Source of the DNA: Nitrospirota bacterium
GTDB taxonomy: Bacteria > Nitrospirota > Nitrospiria > Nitrospirales > Nitrospiraceae
Reading direction: 5' to 3'
NCBI GenBank assembly: GCA_030645475.1
Contig: JAUSMA010000015.1
Span: forward strand, 62,001 to 126,000
DNA: 64,000 nucleotides
Shown here: positions 17,088 through 26,515 of the stretch, one piece after another
Position numbering within the stretch: position 1 is the stretch's first letter
Layout: the number at the start of each line of letters is the position of its first letter
Program-made: the position numbers and the translations under genes
Notes under the pieces: model-generated
Databases searched by the model: none
The model's input: only the letters and a program-made list of their open reading frames with translations
What the model was told of the DNA's origin: nothing

Positions 17088-18605
17088 TTACTTGGGATTG
17101 ACTGCGACAAACAAGCTATTGCCCTGCCGACTCAACAGCAGGACAGCCAACTCGTCTTTCTTCAATTTGCTCGAAGCTTTCTGGTAGTCATCAAGAGTCT
17201 TCACGACTTCGTGGTTCACTTCCTGAATCACGTCGCCGCGCTGCAAGCCTGCCGCTTCCGCAGAACCGCCAGTTTCGACCGACGTCACGACGACACCGGT
17301 CATCTTCGCCGGGATATTCAATTGACTCATCGTGGCTGCATCTAATGCCTGGACCCGGATAGAAGCCAGGACATTATCCGGCAGCTTCGCCGTCTCGACC
17401 GGTTCCTTGGGAGCCGTGGGCTCCTTCTTCGCCAACATTTCATCCGTCGGCCGCTCCGCCACCTTCACGGAGATGGTCTGCTCCTTGCCATCTCGCAATA
17501 CTTTTACCTGCGCATCCTTGCCGACCATCGTTCGTGCGACGAGATTTCGCAACTGACTCACGTTTTGCACTTCTTTCCCGTTGAACGCGATCACCACATC
17601 GCCGCGCTTCATACCCGCAGCATGGGACGGGCCGTTCTCATTCACATCGCTGATCAGGACCCCTTTGCGCTGCTCAGGCAACTTGAACGACTTGGCCAAC
17701 GCCGGCGTGATTTCTTGAATGGCGACGCCCATCCAACCGCGCACGACTTTTCCGGTCTTCTGCAGGCTATCGACGATGTCCAAGGCAATACTGCTGGGAA
17801 TGGCAAACCCGATCCCCTCCGATCCGCCGGTCCTTGAAAAAATAGCCGTATTAATCCCCATGAGTTCGCCGTTCATATTGACCAAGGCCCCGCCGGAGTT
17901 GCCCGGATTAATCGCGGCGTCGGTCTGGATGAAGTCTTCGTAATCGGCAATACCGACATTGCCGCGGCCTAACGCGCTAATGATGCCCAGGGTCACGGTG
18001 GAACTCAGTCCGAACGGACTGCCTACGGCTAACACAATATCGCCGACCTGCAACTTGTCATAGTCCGCCCACTTTAATGCTGGAAGATCTTTCGCATCGA
18101 TTTTGACCACAGCCAAGTCCGTCTTCGGGTCAGTCCCCACCACCTTGGCGGTGAATTCACGCCGATCGCTGAGCGTAACGGTAATCTGCGTGGCGCCTTC
18201 GACAACGTGATTGTTGGTGACGATAAATCCGTTCGAGTCAAAAATGACGCCGGATCCTGCGCTTTGATCGGGACGTCCATGCCCTCCACCCGGAGGCATC
18301 GGTGGAGGAGTTGGAAGTTCGCCCTCTGGCCCTTCTTCACCAGGAGGTCCGCCAAATGGGCCTGGCGGCAACGGCGATTTCCGACCTCGTCCCTTGCCTT
18401 CTCCACCCCCAGTCACCGCGATATTCACCACGGCCGGGGTTACCTTCTTGACGATCTCTGAAAATCCCTGTGTCAGCCCGGCTGGAGCCCCGGCGGCAAA
18501 GGCTGTCGGTTCATTCGGCAGGACAGCAAACGCGAAGGTGCTTGTAACCAAACCAAGACCTGCGACAAGACCCAGAACATCCCTTCCCTTACTCCGCGTG
18601 ACCAT
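17088..18605 (-). CDS. DegP/HtrA-type periplasmic serine protease
   Basis: The ATG at 18605 is chosen because TGGAGGAA lies just upstream and a signal peptide follows; a longer frame to 18647 lacks these. In the 505-residue protein the catalytic triad is H133 (NNHVVEG), D163 (KTDLAVV) and S237 (GNSGGA). Two PDZ domains follow at about 320-400 and 425-505. A Pro/Gly-rich insertion of ~45 residues (about 68-115) precedes the protease core and may be a flexible loop. HtrA enzymes degrade or refold damaged periplasmic proteins. It opens the minus-strand operon with tatC, which would suit quality control of exported respiratory proteins. Confidence 0.93.
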   Translation of the reverse strand: MVTRSKGRDVLGLVAGLGLVTSTFAFAVLPNEPTAFAAGAPAGLTQGFSEIVKKVTPAVVNIAVTGGGEGKGRGRKSPLPPGPFGGPPGEEGPEGELPTPPPMPPGGGHGRPDQSAGSGVIFDSNGFIVTNNHVVEGATQITVTLSDRREFTAKVVGTDPKTDLAVVKIDAKDLPALKWADYDKLQVGDIVLAVGSPFGLSSTVTLGIISALGRGNVGIADYEDFIQTDAAINPGNSGGALVNMNGELMGINTAIFSRTGGSEGIGFAIPSSIALDIVDSLQKTGKVVRGWMGVAIQEITPALAKSFKLPEQRKGVLISDVNENGPSHAAGMKRGDVVIAFNGKEVQNVSQLRNLVARTMVGKDAQVKVLRDGKEQTISVKVAERPTDEMLAKKEPTAPKEPVETAKLPDNVLASIRVQALDAATMSQLNIPAKMTGVVVTSVETGGSAEAAGLQRGDVIQEVNHEVVKTLDDYQKASSKLKKDELAVLLLSRQGNSLFVAVNPK

Positions 18606-18695
18606 AACAGCGTTCCTCCAGAGGGTTAACCGACGCGACCGCATCAACTGAACGGTGCATTGTACACTATCCGTTCCGGGGGCTTCAAAGACTAA

Positions 18696-18738
18696 TAGTC
18701 CCCTTCGGACTCTCCAAAACAGAGCCCGAAGGGGACTA
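18696..18738. terminator. Hairpin between the lipoprotein and protease genes
   Basis: The 18-base arms tagtccccttcggactct and agagcccgaaggggacta pair with one mismatch around a six-base loop. It lies downstream of the minus-strand lipoprotein gene, but no long T run follows, so termination may be weak. Confidence 0.6.
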
Positions 18739-18768
18739 GAGTACTACCCGCAAGACGATCGACGCGCG

Positions 18769-19548
18769 CTACGAACTGGCTCTCCGAGCCGCCGACTCGG
18801 CTTCCAATACCCCAAGCCACGAGTTCTGGAGCCTCAACACCAGCCGCTTCGCGGCCTGCTCGAAGGACACGACACGGAGGGTATTGGGAGCGCCCTCATA
18901 CGTCGGAGGCCAGATACGCCGTTGATCCTGAGGGCGTAGATAGATGGCCGGATACCATTGGTCGATCCCCGGTGCGCTCGGACGGTCCAGCGTGGCCCAG
19001 CCCCGGCCTTCGGCCTGCATCAGCGTCTGGCTGTGCTTCAAGTCCAGCAGGACGAACTCCAATAACGACCAGTTATCTCGACGATATCCAGGCTGTGCAT
19101 GGGTCGTCCATCCAAGGAACAAGGTAACGGGATATTCCTGCTCGGTGCTCGACACCACCACAACTGCCAGATAGTCGAGTCCACGTTGCCGGCCCAGCTC
19201 TGCGAACTGGGCCCAATCGCCATGAGATTGCGGCTTGATATGGTGACCGGGAATAACCTCTTTAATGACGATAGGAATTGCGTGACCAAGATCTTGCTGC
19301 AGGCTCTCTGTCAGGCGAGTCAGCGCTTCTTCCGGCAGATTCGGAGCCGCACCAGGATCTGCGGTATCCGATACGACGACCAGCCCGGCCTGCAACGGCC
19401 GCTGATCGATCTTTGCGAGAGCATCGGCGCCGGACGGCTGCTCTGCCGACACATAGTCGCCAATCCGCGCCGGCGGAACGGCGGAGGCACATGATACGAC
19501 GAATAGGGCACTGACGATGAGACTGAATGGTTTGAGCAGTTCGCGCAT
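18769..19548 (-). CDS. Predicted lipoprotein of unknown function
   Basis: The ATG at 19548 follows AGGAGGTG; a GTG just before it is possible. The N-terminus is a lipoprotein signal (LIVSALFVVSC, lipobox VVSC). The 259-residue mature protein is mixed alpha/beta with no recognised enzyme motif. One stretch (GLDYLAVVVVSSTEQEYP) resembles the curli-assembly CsgG-like or LpoB-like folds in which a lipoprotein builds an alpha/beta core, but this is a weak hint. A hairpin follows the gene. It is divergent from the glycosyltransferase gene. Confidence 0.7.
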   Translation of the reverse strand: MRELLKPFSLIVSALFVVSCASAVPPARIGDYVSAEQPSGADALAKIDQRPLQAGLVVVSDTADPGAAPNLPEEALTRLTESLQQDLGHAIPIVIKEVIPGHHIKPQSHGDWAQFAELGRQRGLDYLAVVVVSSTEQEYPVTLFLGWTTHAQPGYRRDNWSLLEFVLLDLKHSQTLMQAEGRGWATLDRPSAPGIDQWYPAIYLRPQDQRRIWPPTYEGAPNTLRVVSFEQAAKRLVLRLQNSWLGVLEAESAARRASS

Positions 19549-19738
19549 CACCCACCTCCTGGCTATGAGAGGCTCGCCCGTCGATTCACTCTACTTATAT
19601 ACGTTCGCTCCCCGGTAGTAGATCTGTCAAGTCCGGGCCATCCACTTGCAATCCTGCCCGTGGCTCGGCTACCGTATTTCCTCATGCCTCTGCCTCTCGT
19701 CCGGGGACGCCGCAGCTCACCCAACAAGGCTGGTTCCT

Positions 19739-20548
19739 GTGTCATTACGAAACGACTTCGGCTCCATCGAGTGGTCGATCATCATCCCTGCCCATAACGA
19801 AGCGGCTCGCATCCTTCCCTATCTCCAAAGCATCACGTCATACATGGAAGAGCGAGAAAAGCCCTACGAAGTCCTCGTGGTTGACGACGGCAGTACCGAT
19901 GCCACCGCCACTCTGGTTGAGACCGCGGCCTCTTCCCTCCCGCACATTCAGTTAATCCGGACCCCAGAACGGCAAGGGAAAGGGGCCGCCGTGCGACGGG
20001 GCATGCAAGCCGCGACCGGACAGCTCCAACTGTTTGCCGATGCCGATGGGGCCACGCCGATTCAGGAACTCGCCCGGCTCGAACAGGCCCTGGCAAGCGG
20101 TGCCGATCTGGCTATCGGATCGCGTGCGCTGGCTTCCCGATTGCCAGACTATGCAGTCCAGGCCCGCTTCGTTCGAACTATTTCTGGCAACCTGTTCAAT
20201 TTCATCGTACGACAATGCGGCCTCAGAGGAATCACCGATACGCAATGCGGATTCAAGCTGTTCCGTCGACCGGTGGCCATCGACCTCTTTGGCGTCTCCT
20301 CCATCGATGGTTATGGCTTCGATCTCGAACTGCTCTACGTGGCGCAACAACGAGGATACAGCATCGCAGAGATTCCGGTGAATTGGTCGGATCAGCCAGG
20401 TTCGAAAGTCCGCGTCCTCAGAGACGGCCTCGCCATGCTACGCGAATTGGCTGTAATCAGACGGAATTGGGCCAAGGGCTCCTATTCCTCTCAGGCGCAG
20501 AATTTCCAGCCAGCTACAGTCGGCCACCTCGAACTCCCTCCTCAATAA
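19739..20548 (+). CDS. Family 2 glycosyltransferase (dolichyl-phosphate glucosyltransferase-like)
   Basis: The frame is open from a TTG at 19646, but sequence typical of the family begins with SIEWSIIIPAHNEAARI, so the GTG at 19739 is the more likely start; no clear Shine-Dalgarno decides it. Motifs are VVDDGSTD, QGKGAAVRRGM, and the metal-binding DAD in FADADGATP. TDTQCGFKLFRR is typical of the Alg5/DPM1-like branch, which moves a sugar from a nucleotide donor to a polyprenyl phosphate. There are no C-terminal membrane spans. The neighbouring polytopic membrane protein could use the lipid-linked sugar. The last ~20 residues are low-complexity. Confidence 0.85.
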   Translation: MSLRNDFGSIEWSIIIPAHNEAARILPYLQSITSYMEEREKPYEVLVVDDGSTDATATLVETAASSLPHIQLIRTPERQGKGAAVRRGMQAATGQLQLFADADGATPIQELARLEQALASGADLAIGSRALASRLPDYAVQARFVRTISGNLFNFIVRQCGLRGITDTQCGFKLFRRPVAIDLFGVSSIDGYGFDLELLYVAQQRGYSIAEIPVNWSDQPGSKVRVLRDGLAMLRELAVIRRNWAKGSYSSQAQNFQPATVGHLELPPQ

Positions 20549-20569
20549 GAAGAATGGCTCTCCCACACA

Positions 20570-22075
20570 TCACTTGAAGGTCTGCACATAAATCGAGACT
20601 TTCCTATCTTCATATTCCCGTAGCCATGTCGGCTCGCCTGCAAGTGCCTCGTCCAACAGACTCTTTCTCCTCACGATCGCCCAATCCACCGAGTAGGCAG
20701 CCAGGACAGAGAGCCTTGGAGGGTCGGTCAGGCTCAGTGCCACGTAATCTTGGAAAATCAGGCGATCCCCGCTTCGCCAGGCCGGCATACGCCCATCGAT
20801 AAAGATTTTCTCTTCCGGCAACCACCAGAGCAGAAACCCTCCGTAGGCATAGTCGTTATAGAGCCGCTGCCCCACCCGGTCCCGATGTTCCCGAATCCAC
20901 TGCACCGCCTCAATCGGGTAGGAGGTGCCCTTGAAATACTCGGCAGGCTCTAGACCGGACTGCACCACCCGCTGAAGATGGTCCGGCCCTAACCAGACCA
21001 TGAACAGCCCTCCGGCCAGCGTCCCAGCCAACACCCATCGCCTGGCAGAAACGGAGTCCGAACTGAGCCAGCCGGTACATTTGCCACACCCTTCAGCCAA
21101 CAACTCGGCACAAAGCGGGAGACTGACCAAGAGAAAAAACGGAATGTTTCGCATATGACGCAGAGAGAGAAACAAAAACACCATCCAGACGGCCCATCGT
21201 ACCGGCTCAATACGCCGATACCAGGCCGCCACAGCCAGCCCCAATCCAGCCAGATACAACGCGTAGCTGCGGCCAGCCAACGTGCTCAAGGACAGTGGCT
21301 GCCATTCCTGCAAGTTATCGAGCATGAATTGATTCGACAGGGAATCGATAATCTCTCCGTACAACCTCCATCCATAGGGATTCACCAAGGTCACCAAGGC
21401 CGCGACCCCAGCCGCCGCTAGTAGCCGCCCGATCGCAGGCCAGACGAGAGGCGCTTCATCGAGACGACAGGCCAAACCCGGCGCCCAGAACAATATCCCC
21501 TGCACCACCGCCGAACAGGCGACCACGAGCCCCAGCAGAAACAGCCCGGCCGTAAACCCTCCATGCAGATTGGCCCAGAGCAGAAACAACGGCGGAATCA
21601 GCCATAGTAAACGGGTTCCTCCATTCCGACTTCGCTGAAGAATCACCAGCAATACCGCGAGGCCCAGCAAGGTGACCATTTGGGTTCTCGCCCCGAGATA
21701 TGGCAAGGCCACCCACAAAGACAGTGCACAGGCGAGCAGTCTAAAGATCCTGTTGCAAGGGACGGAACAACTCGCAACCAGCCAAGCTCCTGCCGTCACA
21801 GCGCCAAAGAAGAGAATCACCCCCAAAGCGCCGAACATCTGATAGAAGGCTCCGACGATCAGATCGGTCAGCCAGGCATGTTCAACCCATGGCCAGTCCG
21901 GCATCGTGTGGGAATAGGGATCGAGAGCCGGCAAGATTCCGCCTTGCCAGAGGAGATCGAGGCCCGTTCTCAGATGCCATCCGAAATCGGGCTCTGTCAG
22001 AGGCTGCAGCGTAAAATTCAGGATGATCAGCAGGAGGAAGGCATCGAAGACTGAGAATAGGCTGTCACCCTTCAC
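20570..22075 (-). CDS. Polytopic membrane protein, possible lipid-linked-sugar glycosyltransferase
   Basis: The 501-residue protein has about ten to twelve hydrophobic segments. Its first periplasmic loop (EPDFGWHLRTGLDLL...DPYSHTMPDWPWVEHAWLTD) resembles the acidic first loop of GT-C fold mannosyl and arabinosyl transferases, although no DxD is certain. The C-terminal ~110 residues (RLYNDYAYGGFLLWWLPE, IFIDGRMPAW) form a soluble domain seen in many uncharacterised bacterial membrane proteins. Its start overlaps the end of the carbamoyltransferase gene by four bases, so the two are translationally coupled. It is convergent with the family 2 glycosyltransferase gene. The substrate is unknown. 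Confidence 0.7.
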   Translation of the reverse strand: MKGDSLFSVFDAFLLLIILNFTLQPLTEPDFGWHLRTGLDLLWQGGILPALDPYSHTMPDWPWVEHAWLTDLIVGAFYQMFGALGVILFFGAVTAGAWLVASCSVPCNRIFRLLACALSLWVALPYLGARTQMVTLLGLAVLLVILQRSRNGGTRLLWLIPPLFLLWANLHGGFTAGLFLLGLVVACSAVVQGILFWAPGLACRLDEAPLVWPAIGRLLAAAGVAALVTLVNPYGWRLYGEIIDSLSNQFMLDNLQEWQPLSLSTLAGRSYALYLAGLGLAVAAWYRRIEPVRWAVWMVFLFLSLRHMRNIPFFLLVSLPLCAELLAEGCGKCTGWLSSDSVSARRWVLAGTLAGGLFMVWLGPDHLQRVVQSGLEPAEYFKGTSYPIEAVQWIREHRDRVGQRLYNDYAYGGFLLWWLPEEKIFIDGRMPAWRSGDRLIFQDYVALSLTDPPRLSVLAAYSVDWAIVRRKSLLDEALAGEPTWLREYEDRKVSIYVQTFK

Positions 22076-23799
22076 GCTTCACCCTTCACGGCTGTGGGGC
22101 GGCCGACCAATAGATTGCCTAACACCAGCCACTCCACGTCCGTGCGGAGGAAGCAATCGACCGCCTCCTCCGGAGTGCAGACGATGGGTTCATTGACGTT
22201 GAACGAGGTATTCAGAAGTACGGGGATTCCCGTCCGACGACCAAACGCTTCCAGGAGCAAACGATATCGCGGATTGGATATCGCATCCACCGTTTGAACC
22301 CGCGCCGAACCATCGACATGGACGACGGCAGGGATCAGGCCTTTCGCCGATGGGAGGACCGGAACCGTCAACAACATGAAGGGTGAGGGCGACGGCAGAT
22401 CGAAATACTCCGAGGCCTTCTCCTCAAGGACCGACGGAGCAAAGGGTCGAAAGGGCTCCCGAAGCTTCACCTTGGCATTGATCAACTCCCGCATATCCTC
22501 GCGGCGGGGATCGGCCAGCAGACTGCGATTGCCCAACCCGCGCGGCCCCCATTCCATTCGACCTTGAAACCAACAGACGAGCCGACCATTCGCCAGCTCA
22601 CCCGCCACCTTCTCACAGAGTTGATCGTCGGGAAGATGTTCGGCTGACAGCCCGGCCTGTTCGAGCGCAGCCAGGCACTCCTGCTCGGTGAACTCCGGTC
22701 CCCAGGAAGCAGATCGCATGACCATGCGCTCGGTCAACGCTCCGCGCCGGTGAGTCAGCCACAGAGCCGCCCCCATGGCAGCCCCGGAATCCCCCGCCGC
22801 CGAAGGGATATAGATCTCGTTGAATCCAGCCTCCCGCCACAGGCGACTGTTGGCGACACAATTATAGGCCACGCCTCCAGCGAGGCAGAGCCGATCGAGA
22901 CCGGTCAGGCGCTGCAGATGGCGGGCGAGATGGAGCACCGTCTCTTCCAGAACCATCTGTGCGCTGGCTGCTACATCTCGATGCCGCTGCGTGACCTCGT
23001 CGTCTGGCTGCCTATTGGGCCCTAACAGTCGAAGGATGGCGGGAGAAAACATCCGCTGCCGGGCCAGGTGAAAATCGAAGATCTTCGTGTTCAACTCAAA
23101 CCCGCCATCGGGGAGAAGACGGAGGACCTGTTCCCGGAGAACCGCTGCGAATCGGGGCTCGCCGTACGCCGCCAACCCCATCACAATGTATTCATCGTGA
23201 TCCGGCTTGAATCCCAGATACGCGGTCATGGCCGCGTAGAACTGTCCTGCCGAATGGGGAAGGGATACCCGTTGTAGCACTCGAATATCCGGGCCGTCGG
23301 CCCGCGCCAGCATGGTGGTATGGGCTTCCGACGCCCCATCCACGATGAGCACGGCCGCGCGGTCAAACGGGGAAACAAGAACTGAGCTGGCAGCGTGACA
23401 GAGATGATGGTCCAGAAAGACAGGCTCGGGACAGGTGGTTCCGTCAATCAGCCTGGTGAGGTAGCGACGAAGGAAGAAAAGCTCCTGCCACTCCTGAGTC
23501 AGCCGTTCTGTGCTCCGCTTGCCCTTCACCCAACAGAGTTGCGGCGACCGGATCATCGCCCCAAAGGCCAGAGCTCCCCGCCGACCGACTTGCCAATACT
23601 TCCACGGTACTGCCACCGCATCGACATCACACAACCGCACACCAGCCGTACGGAGACAATAACGAATGGCCTGCACTGGCAGTGCCGTGACATGTTTCAC
23701 CCGGACGAACCGTTCTTCTTCTGCCGCGGCAATGACTCGGCCATTCTCGACCAGCGCCGCAGCAGCATCCCGCATGTTCGAGAGCCCGAGTATCAGCAT
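22072..23799 (-). CDS. Carbamoyltransferase (NodU/CmcH family)
   Basis: The 575-residue protein has the YrdC-less, Kae1-like N-terminal domain of O-carbamoyltransferases. Visible marks are LGLSNMRDAAAAL at the start, AAAEEERF, the histidine motif LDHHLCHAASS, and VDGASEAHTTM in the nucleotide-binding core. LAGGVAYNCVANS and the C-terminal GPRGLGNRSLLADPR and LNTSFNVNEPIVCTPE are also diagnostic. These enzymes transfer a carbamoyl group from carbamoyl phosphate through an adenylate to a sugar or antibiotic hydroxyl. The overlapping membrane-protein gene suggests modification of a cell-surface glycan, which is inferred. It is divergent from the pseudo-caspase gene. Confidence 0.9.
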   Translation of the reverse strand: MLILGLSNMRDAAAALVENGRVIAAAEEERFVRVKHVTALPVQAIRYCLRTAGVRLCDVDAVAVPWKYWQVGRRGALAFGAMIRSPQLCWVKGKRSTERLTQEWQELFFLRRYLTRLIDGTTCPEPVFLDHHLCHAASSVLVSPFDRAAVLIVDGASEAHTTMLARADGPDIRVLQRVSLPHSAGQFYAAMTAYLGFKPDHDEYIVMGLAAYGEPRFAAVLREQVLRLLPDGGFELNTKIFDFHLARQRMFSPAILRLLGPNRQPDDEVTQRHRDVAASAQMVLEETVLHLARHLQRLTGLDRLCLAGGVAYNCVANSRLWREAGFNEIYIPSAAGDSGAAMGAALWLTHRRGALTERMVMRSASWGPEFTEQECLAALEQAGLSAEHLPDDQLCEKVAGELANGRLVCWFQGRMEWGPRGLGNRSLLADPRREDMRELINAKVKLREPFRPFAPSVLEEKASEYFDLPSPSPFMLLTVPVLPSAKGLIPAVVHVDGSARVQTVDAISNPRYRLLLEAFGRRTGIPVLLNTSFNVNEPIVCTPEEAVDCFLRTDVEWLVLGNLLVGRPTAVKGEA

Positions 23800-23961
23800 T
23801 GATGCATCGCCCTTCCCCTAATTCAGAAGGGCAGAATAACTGAGCGTTCACAGCCTCGCAAGACCACCTGCGCCCTGTTGCATTCAGTCTGACATTTCGG
23901 TACGGTGCAGAGCTTGAATTCCTCTAGCCAAACCGGTCACGACAGGCACCACTCCCAAGCT

Positions 23962-25854
23962 ATGGTCATCGAACAATACTCACCGGCTCCATCTCGACGA
24001 CTCACGAGGCAATGGGCCGTTCTCTTGTGTCTCCTCATTTCCGTGGGTGGACTATGGGGATGTGAGAAGCTGACCTCAGGGTTTCGCCGAACCCCGTTAC
24101 CGGACATGGGCCCGCGTCTGGCAAACTCTGTGAAGCTGACCTTCGATCCCTCCCTCACCAACCTCAAGATGCAGTACACGGATGGATGCAATAGCCCGCA
24201 TGAGCTCAACGTGGGTGAGGAAACGGAATCCATCCTCATCGACGCAGCGGCCCAAAACTTTACGGCCGTGACCGTCACCGGGGGAGTGGCCGCGCCGGTG
24301 ACGCCAGACACGGAGATCCTGGTCACCCTCCAACGTTCAGGCCTCAAACTTTGGGCGGACAGTGTCTATGACCGCGTGCCGGCCGACATGGTTCTCGAAG
24401 CACTCTTGACCTTTAAAAATGCCGCGGGAAAAGAGCTGAGCCAGCAGACCATTTCGATCACGCACAATCAGCGCCTCATTCTGGAACCAACCCAACGCCG
24501 TTGCGACTACGGCAACATGGGGGAATTCGTGCACGACGCCGGAGTTGCCCTGGCGACGCAATTCATTCGAGCAGCCAGGACCCAATTGACTGGGGCTGGT
24601 GGCCAGGCGCCCGCCACAGTGGCAGTCTTACCAACCAAACCAGCTCCATCACCGGCGACTCTACCAACCAAAGGCATCCCTTCGGCACTTTCGTTTAAAG
24701 CCACCGTGCTGGACGAGAACAGTAATTTAGTTTTTGAGGGAGGCGAACGGATTCGAGTCCGCATCGATCTCGTAAACGGAGGAGAGCCTGAGCTTCAGGG
24801 TGTCACGGCGACCTTAACGGGAACCGCCTCGTTGCTCGCCCAATTTCCGGTCACCACGCTGGCGGTCGGACGACTGCAACCAGGCCAATCCCGCTCGATC
24901 GAATTTGTGGCGACGTTGCCGCAAGCCGTCCAACAGCAGAAGGCCGAGGTCCAGGTGGCAGTGTCTGAATCAGGAGCCAGGACTCAACCGCCGATTCAAA
25001 CCCTGACCCTCTCGATCCAACCCACTGGCATCAAAACAGACGACGTGGATCAGATCCCTGCTGTGACCGCGGGATTTCATCAGCCCCACACCTATTTGCT
25101 CTCAATCGGGATCGGATCCTATCGAGACCAGCAAGTCCCCTCTCGCAAATTTGCCTCCTTGGATGCCGAAATGGTCTCAACCTATTTTCAATCTCTCGGC
25201 GGCTTACCGGCCTCCAATATTCGGCTGTTACAAGATTGGAAGGCGCTCCGTCCTGATATTGACGAAGCCCTGTTAGATTGGTTGCCGCCTCATATGAGCA
25301 AGGATGCGGTTGTCATTGTCTATTTCGCCGGTCTGGCCTCGGTCTCTGCGACGGGAGACACATTCCTGGTGCCATACGATGGGACCGCCACAAGCACCTC
25401 ACGAGCCTACCCGTTCAAGGATTTGGAGGCAGCGCTCTCCCGCCTCAAAGCGAAACAGACGATATTTCTGTTCGATGGCATTGTGTCCAGAATGGGGGCT
25501 GAGGGCAAAACCAAGGCCGCCCCCCCGCAGTGGAATCCTCCGGGGAGTTCGACGCTCCATGTCATCGGAACCAGCGGGATCGGACGTGGGTTAGAAGACG
25601 ACGAACATCGGCATGGGCTGTTCACCTACTATCTGCTGCGGGCACTGCGCGGCGAAGCCGATACGAATCGGGATGGCGACGTGACCGTCGGCGAAACGGT
25701 GGCCTATCTCAGCCAGAAAGTATTGTGGGCCTCAAAGACTCACATGGGCCAGGAACAACGCCCTATAATTGCGCCGCCTATCCGCTCAGCCGATCCTTCC
25801 GCAGCCTTGATATTGACCAAGCCAGCCTCGATCCAGGGAACGGTCGCTCGCTAG
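23962..25854 (+). CDS. Lipoprotein with a catalytically degenerate caspase-like domain
   Basis: The ATG at 23962 (a GTG at 23905 is the alternative) leads to a lipoprotein signal ending in GLWGCEK. Residues up to ~190 form an unknown beta-rich domain. A CARDB/Ig-like segment follows (VFEGGERIRVRIDLVNGGEP). From codon ~25090 onward the sequence follows the caspase-like peptidase C14 fold (LSIGIGSYRD..., FASLDAEMVSTYFQS). The catalytic His motif, normally YFSGHG, reads YFAGLA with Leu at 25333. The Cys motif, normally DxC, reads FDGIVS with Ile at 25480. The GLFTYYLLRALRG helix is intact. It is probably a pseudo-enzyme used for binding. It lies opposite the carbamoyltransferase gene. Confidence 0.75.
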   Translation: MVIEQYSPAPSRRLTRQWAVLLCLLISVGGLWGCEKLTSGFRRTPLPDMGPRLANSVKLTFDPSLTNLKMQYTDGCNSPHELNVGEETESILIDAAAQNFTAVTVTGGVAAPVTPDTEILVTLQRSGLKLWADSVYDRVPADMVLEALLTFKNAAGKELSQQTISITHNQRLILEPTQRRCDYGNMGEFVHDAGVALATQFIRAARTQLTGAGGQAPATVAVLPTKPAPSPATLPTKGIPSALSFKATVLDENSNLVFEGGERIRVRIDLVNGGEPELQGVTATLTGTASLLAQFPVTTLAVGRLQPGQSRSIEFVATLPQAVQQQKAEVQVAVSESGARTQPPIQTLTLSIQPTGIKTDDVDQIPAVTAGFHQPHTYLLSIGIGSYRDQQVPSRKFASLDAEMVSTYFQSLGGLPASNIRLLQDWKALRPDIDEALLDWLPPHMSKDAVVIVYFAGLASVSATGDTFLVPYDGTATSTSRAYPFKDLEAALSRLKAKQTIFLFDGIVSRMGAEGKTKAAPPQWNPPGSSTLHVIGTSGIGRGLEDDEHRHGLFTYYLLRALRGEADTNRDGDVTVGETVAYLSQKVLWASKTHMGQEQRPIIAPPIRSADPSAALILTKPASIQGTVAR

Positions 25855-26010
25855 AAGCAATCGCACGCCTTACCGGCAATCAGATCCCGGCAGACCTCGA
25901 CATACTGTTCATGAGCGTCATGCTCACAGCCTATGCATGGCCGTCATACGTGAGATGCGGCGTTGCCTTCCGCACGGGCTCGACGAAATAGGATGGCACG
26001 ATCAGCGGAC

Positions 26011-26047
26011 AAAAAAAGAGGGTGGAGGATTCGCTCCTCCACCCTCT
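26011..26047 (-). terminator. Strong Rho-independent terminator of the cytochrome c gene
   Basis: On the minus strand GAGGGTGGAGGA pairs with TCCTCCACCCTC around a short loop and is followed by seven T residues. It lies ~22 bases past the stop codon. Confidence 0.9.
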
Positions 26048-26068
26048 TACACTCACGCTCAGGCGAAA

Positions 26069-26515
26069 TTACTCGCCTTTGCAGAAGCTCCGCTCGTAGT
26101 TGATGATCATCCAGGCTTCTTCCTCGTTGATCGCGGCCGGGATCAGGGAGACCATCCCTGTTCCTGCGCTGCCGTTCTTGATCACCCAGAAGAGCTCTCC
26201 GTCTTTCCGCTTCTTGTGGAACTTGCAGTTCGTGAAATCGCGGGGGCTCGGGTTCAAAATCGCACCGGCCGGGCCCTGGCCATTTCCTTCTTTGCCATGA
26301 CAATTGAAGCAGGTGCCCTTCCCCTCGAACAATGCCTTCCCTTTGGCGATATTCTCAGGAGTCGCGGCAACTGGATTCTTCATCGCCTTTGCATCGCTCA
26401 TCTGATCCGCCGGAACGCGGGGCTTCAGCGGCTCGCGCTCCTCGGCTCCGACCACTGAGACCGACAACATCATCAGCGCTGCGCTGATTCCCAGGAACTT
26501 AGAGAAATACCCCAT
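26069..26515 (-). CDS. Small periplasmic monohaem cytochrome c
   Basis: The ATG at 26515 is chosen over the longer frame because AAAGGAGG lies nine bases upstream and a signal peptide follows (cleavage near VVGA-EE). The 148-residue protein has one CxxCH (CFNCH, residues 69-73) and a likely axial Met in GTGMVSLIP. It also carries two extra cysteines (NCKFHKK and SFCKGE) that could form a disulphide. It is a class I cytochrome c suited to carry single electrons in the periplasm, for example between a nitrite-oxidising complex and a terminal oxidase. A strong Shine-Dalgarno and a strong terminator suggest high expression as a single-gene unit. Confidence 0.9.
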   Translation of the reverse strand: MGYFSKFLGISAALMMLSVSVVGAEEREPLKPRVPADQMSDAKAMKNPVAATPENIAKGKALFEGKGTCFNCHGKEGNGQGPAGAILNPSPRDFTNCKFHKKRKDGELFWVIKNGSAGTGMVSLIPAAINEEEAWMIINYERSFCKGE

